Origin: Acidobacteriaceae bacterium
GTDB lineage: Bacteria > Acidobacteriota > Terriglobia > Terriglobales > Acidobacteriaceae
DNA: 6,372 nucleotides
Direction: 5' to 3'
Assembly: GCA_003156235.1 (NCBI GenBank)
Contig: PMGP01000165.1
Span: 228 to 6,599, forward strand
The position numbers and the translations under genes are program-made. The notes below the pieces were generated by a model. That model was not told where the DNA came from. It was given only the letters and a program-made list of their open reading frames with translations, and made no database searches. Position 1 is the first letter of the stretch. The number at the start of each line of letters is the position of its first letter. Positions 5,354 through 6,372 of this stretch are shown in pieces.

Positions 5354-5701
5354 GGCCAGCTTTTCCTCTCCCGGGACAAGGCCGGGGTGAAGGCCGGATA
5401 TGGAAAAGAATACCGCAGGGGCCAATCGGAATGGGGAAAAAGAAAATAATCGCAGGTAAATTCCATGAATGACGGCCTATTTTGGGGAGAATATGCGCCC
5501 TGGTACCGTTCCAGACTGCCCCGGCGTCTACCGCTGCTGCCGTTCTGTCCACATCTGAAATCTCAATCCCCCCATCGCGCCTCTTCTACCGCCTCAAATT
5601 CCTAATGGGAGGGTGGTGTCCTGTGCGCCCGCCCTGCGTCTAAAAATCGACAATGTGCTCTCCTGGGTCAGGGTTAAGCCTCCCAACCCGCCTGCGTCCG
5701 G

Positions 5702-5731
5702 TAGACTGTGGGATAGGTTCTGATTTATACC
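5702..5731 (+). promoter_or_regulatory. Weak candidate promoter upstream of the tandem hairpins and bamA
   Basis: TAGACT (5702-5707) and TATACC (5726-5731) are separated by 18 bp, each matching the housekeeping consensus at about four of six positions. If used, the transcript would begin just inside the tandem hairpins and place them in the bamA leader. A second -10-like TGGTAAAAT occurs at 5875-5883 without a good -35. Confidence 0.2.
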
Positions 5732-5811
5732 GGGGCCCCCGCGGACAGGTCTTCGTCCGTGGGGTGGTTGAACCGGGGTCCCCAGGAAGCGGTCTTTGCT
5801 TCCTGGGGTGG
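5729..5811 (+). repeat. Two tandem structured repeats with covarying stems
   Basis: Unit A (5729-5767) and unit B (5772-5811) both start ACCGGGG(C/T)CCCC and end TGGGGTGG. Each folds into one hairpin. In A, 5737-5746 pairs with 5755-5764 (10 bp, one G-T wobble, loop AGGTCTTC). In B, 5780-5790 pairs with 5798-5808 (11 perfect bp, loop GGTCTTT). The outer CCCC/GGGG pairs and the GGTCTT loop are shared, while the inner stems differ yet remain complementary. A third GGTCTT at 5819-5824 sits in a weaker six-pair hairpin. The pattern indicates selection on structure. I think similar units recur in acidobacterial genomes, but cannot verify that here. Confidence 0.65.
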
Positions 5812-5956
5812 CAGAGGAAGGTCTTTTTCGTTGGCGCGGTTGCCTGGCGCCGGCGACGAGGCGTGTCGTTGGAGTGGTAAAATTGGTTTTTCCTCTATGT
5901 AGGACCAGATTTTCAGCAGCGAGGGTGTCGATATTCTTCCCGTGAAGCCGAACGTG

Positions 5957-6372
5957 ATGGCGAACTTTGGACCGCACCAGTACGTGTGCTCAACGCTGGG
6001 CTCCAGCCCGGTGAAGATCAAGCACATTTCCATCTCCCGCGCCCTGCGGACCACGAACCGTCTGGCGCGCACCTTGCTCGTGCTCGCGCTGGCGCTCTCC
6101 GCGGTCGCAGCCCTGGCCCAGCAGCCGCAGACCATCGAATCGATTCGGGTCATCGGCAACCGGCGCATCCCCAAAGAGACGATCCTGGCGCGTCTCTTTA
6201 CCCACCCCGGCGACACCTTCGACCCGATCTCCATCGAGCGCGACTTCAACTCGCTGTGGAACACGTCGTACTTCGACGATGTGCGCATCGAGCGCGAGGA
6301 CTCCGAGAAAGGCATCATCCTGAACGTTTTCGTCCGGGAAAGGCCCACCATCCGCGAGATCAACTACAAGGG
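5957..6372 (+). CDS. bamA: Outer membrane protein assembly factor BamA, N-terminal part
   Basis: The first 138 residues are visible; the gene runs off the window. A signal peptide (hydrophobic core LLVLALALSAVAALA, probable cleavage after ALA at residue 54) is followed by a first POTRA domain: TIESIRVIGNRRIPKETIL, HPGDTFDP, DFNSLWNTSYFDDVRIE and a closing ILNVFVRERPTI. The start of POTRA 2 follows (REINYKG). BamA is the Omp85 pore that inserts beta-barrel proteins into the outer membrane, so the host is a diderm. ATG 5957 is the only in-frame ATG before the signal core, but it gives a 39-residue n-region. GTG 6011 gives a far more typical signal peptide beginning MKIKHISISR. Neither has a good Shine-Dalgarno; an in-frame stop lies at 5900. 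The family call is secure, the start is not. Confidence 0.92.
   Translation, partial: MANFGPHQYVCSTLGSSPVKIKHISISRALRTTNRLARTLLVLALALSAVAALAQQPQTIESIRVIGNRRIPKETILARLFTHPGDTFDPISIERDFNSLWNTSYFDDVRIEREDSEKGIILNVFVRERPTIREINYK

Larger units (their letters stand above)
5339..5956. other. 618-bp gene-free spacer between doxX and bamA
   Basis: Open frames here are short, have no family signature and no ribosome sites. The left part (5339-5700) should hold the leftward DoxX promoter, but I see no clear hexamer pair. The right part holds the tandem structured repeats at 5729-5811, a further weak hairpin group to about 5869, and a possible bamA promoter. I find no tRNA or known riboswitch. Confidence 0.5.

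Noticed and set aside
5729..5870. CRISPR array or known riboswitch
   Set aside because: Only two to three imperfect units, no constant repeat with unique spacers, and no match to riboswitch core motifs I know.
5653..5880. 75-codon open frame (+) upstream of bamA
   Set aside because: Its translation comes mostly from the tandem hairpin repeats, has no ribosome site and no protein family features.
5725..6363. 212-codon open frame on the minus strand opposite bamA
   Set aside because: It is antisense to the conserved BamA signal peptide and POTRA domain, and its C-terminal part is repeat sequence.

Overview
The window looks like chromosomal DNA of an acidobacterium (Acidobacteriota, probably class Terriglobia). 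The evidence is a GC-rich, outer-membrane-bearing gene set (a bamA start), a small zinc-ribbon protein beginning MPRPKPYKFPDYD of a kind I associate with acidobacteria, and palindromic REP-like repeats with CCCAYCCTTCGC-type arms of the sort scattered through acidobacterial genomes. The taxonomy is inferred from memory of these families, not from a search.

Layout. Bases 1-163 (-) hold the N-terminus of succinyl-CoA synthetase beta (sucC), reading out of the window. After a 199-bp divergent spacer come a 61-residue zinc-ribbon protein (363-548, +) and anthranilate phosphoribosyltransferase trpD (613-1677, +). trpD meets a leftward three-gene cluster (3230 to 1674) head-on. In transcription order the cluster is an ECF sigma factor, a two-helix membrane protein overlapping it by ATGA (probable anti-sigma or sensor partner), and a DUF1810 protein. 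The trpD and DUF1810 stop codons share one palindromic CTAG. A 270-bp spacer (3231-3500) holds a 111-bp concentric inverted-repeat element. A rightward three-helix membrane protein (3501-3911) and a DODA/LigB-type extradiol dioxygenase (4027-4833, TTG start) follow. A DoxX-family membrane protein (5338 to 4868, -) converges on the dioxygenase. A 618-bp gene-free stretch (5339-5956) carries two tandem structured repeats, then bamA begins (5957 or 6011 to the end, +).

How the genes fit. sucC (TCA cycle), trpD (tryptophan synthesis) and bamA (outer-membrane biogenesis) are unrelated housekeeping genes. The sigma factor, membrane protein and DUF1810 gene form one probable operon through translational coupling and short spacing, plausibly an envelope- or stress-responsive regulatory unit. 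The membrane protein at 3501 is divergent from it across the 111-bp palindromic element and could share its control.

The most noteworthy points are: a REP-like palindrome read in frame as the C-terminal tail of the sigma factor; the concentric palindrome upstream of that operon; tandem hairpins with different but still complementary stems and a shared GGTCTT loop upstream of bamA; and a natural Asp-to-Gly change in the GTGGD motif of TrpD. I see no clear novel defence, CRISPR or mobile-gene system.
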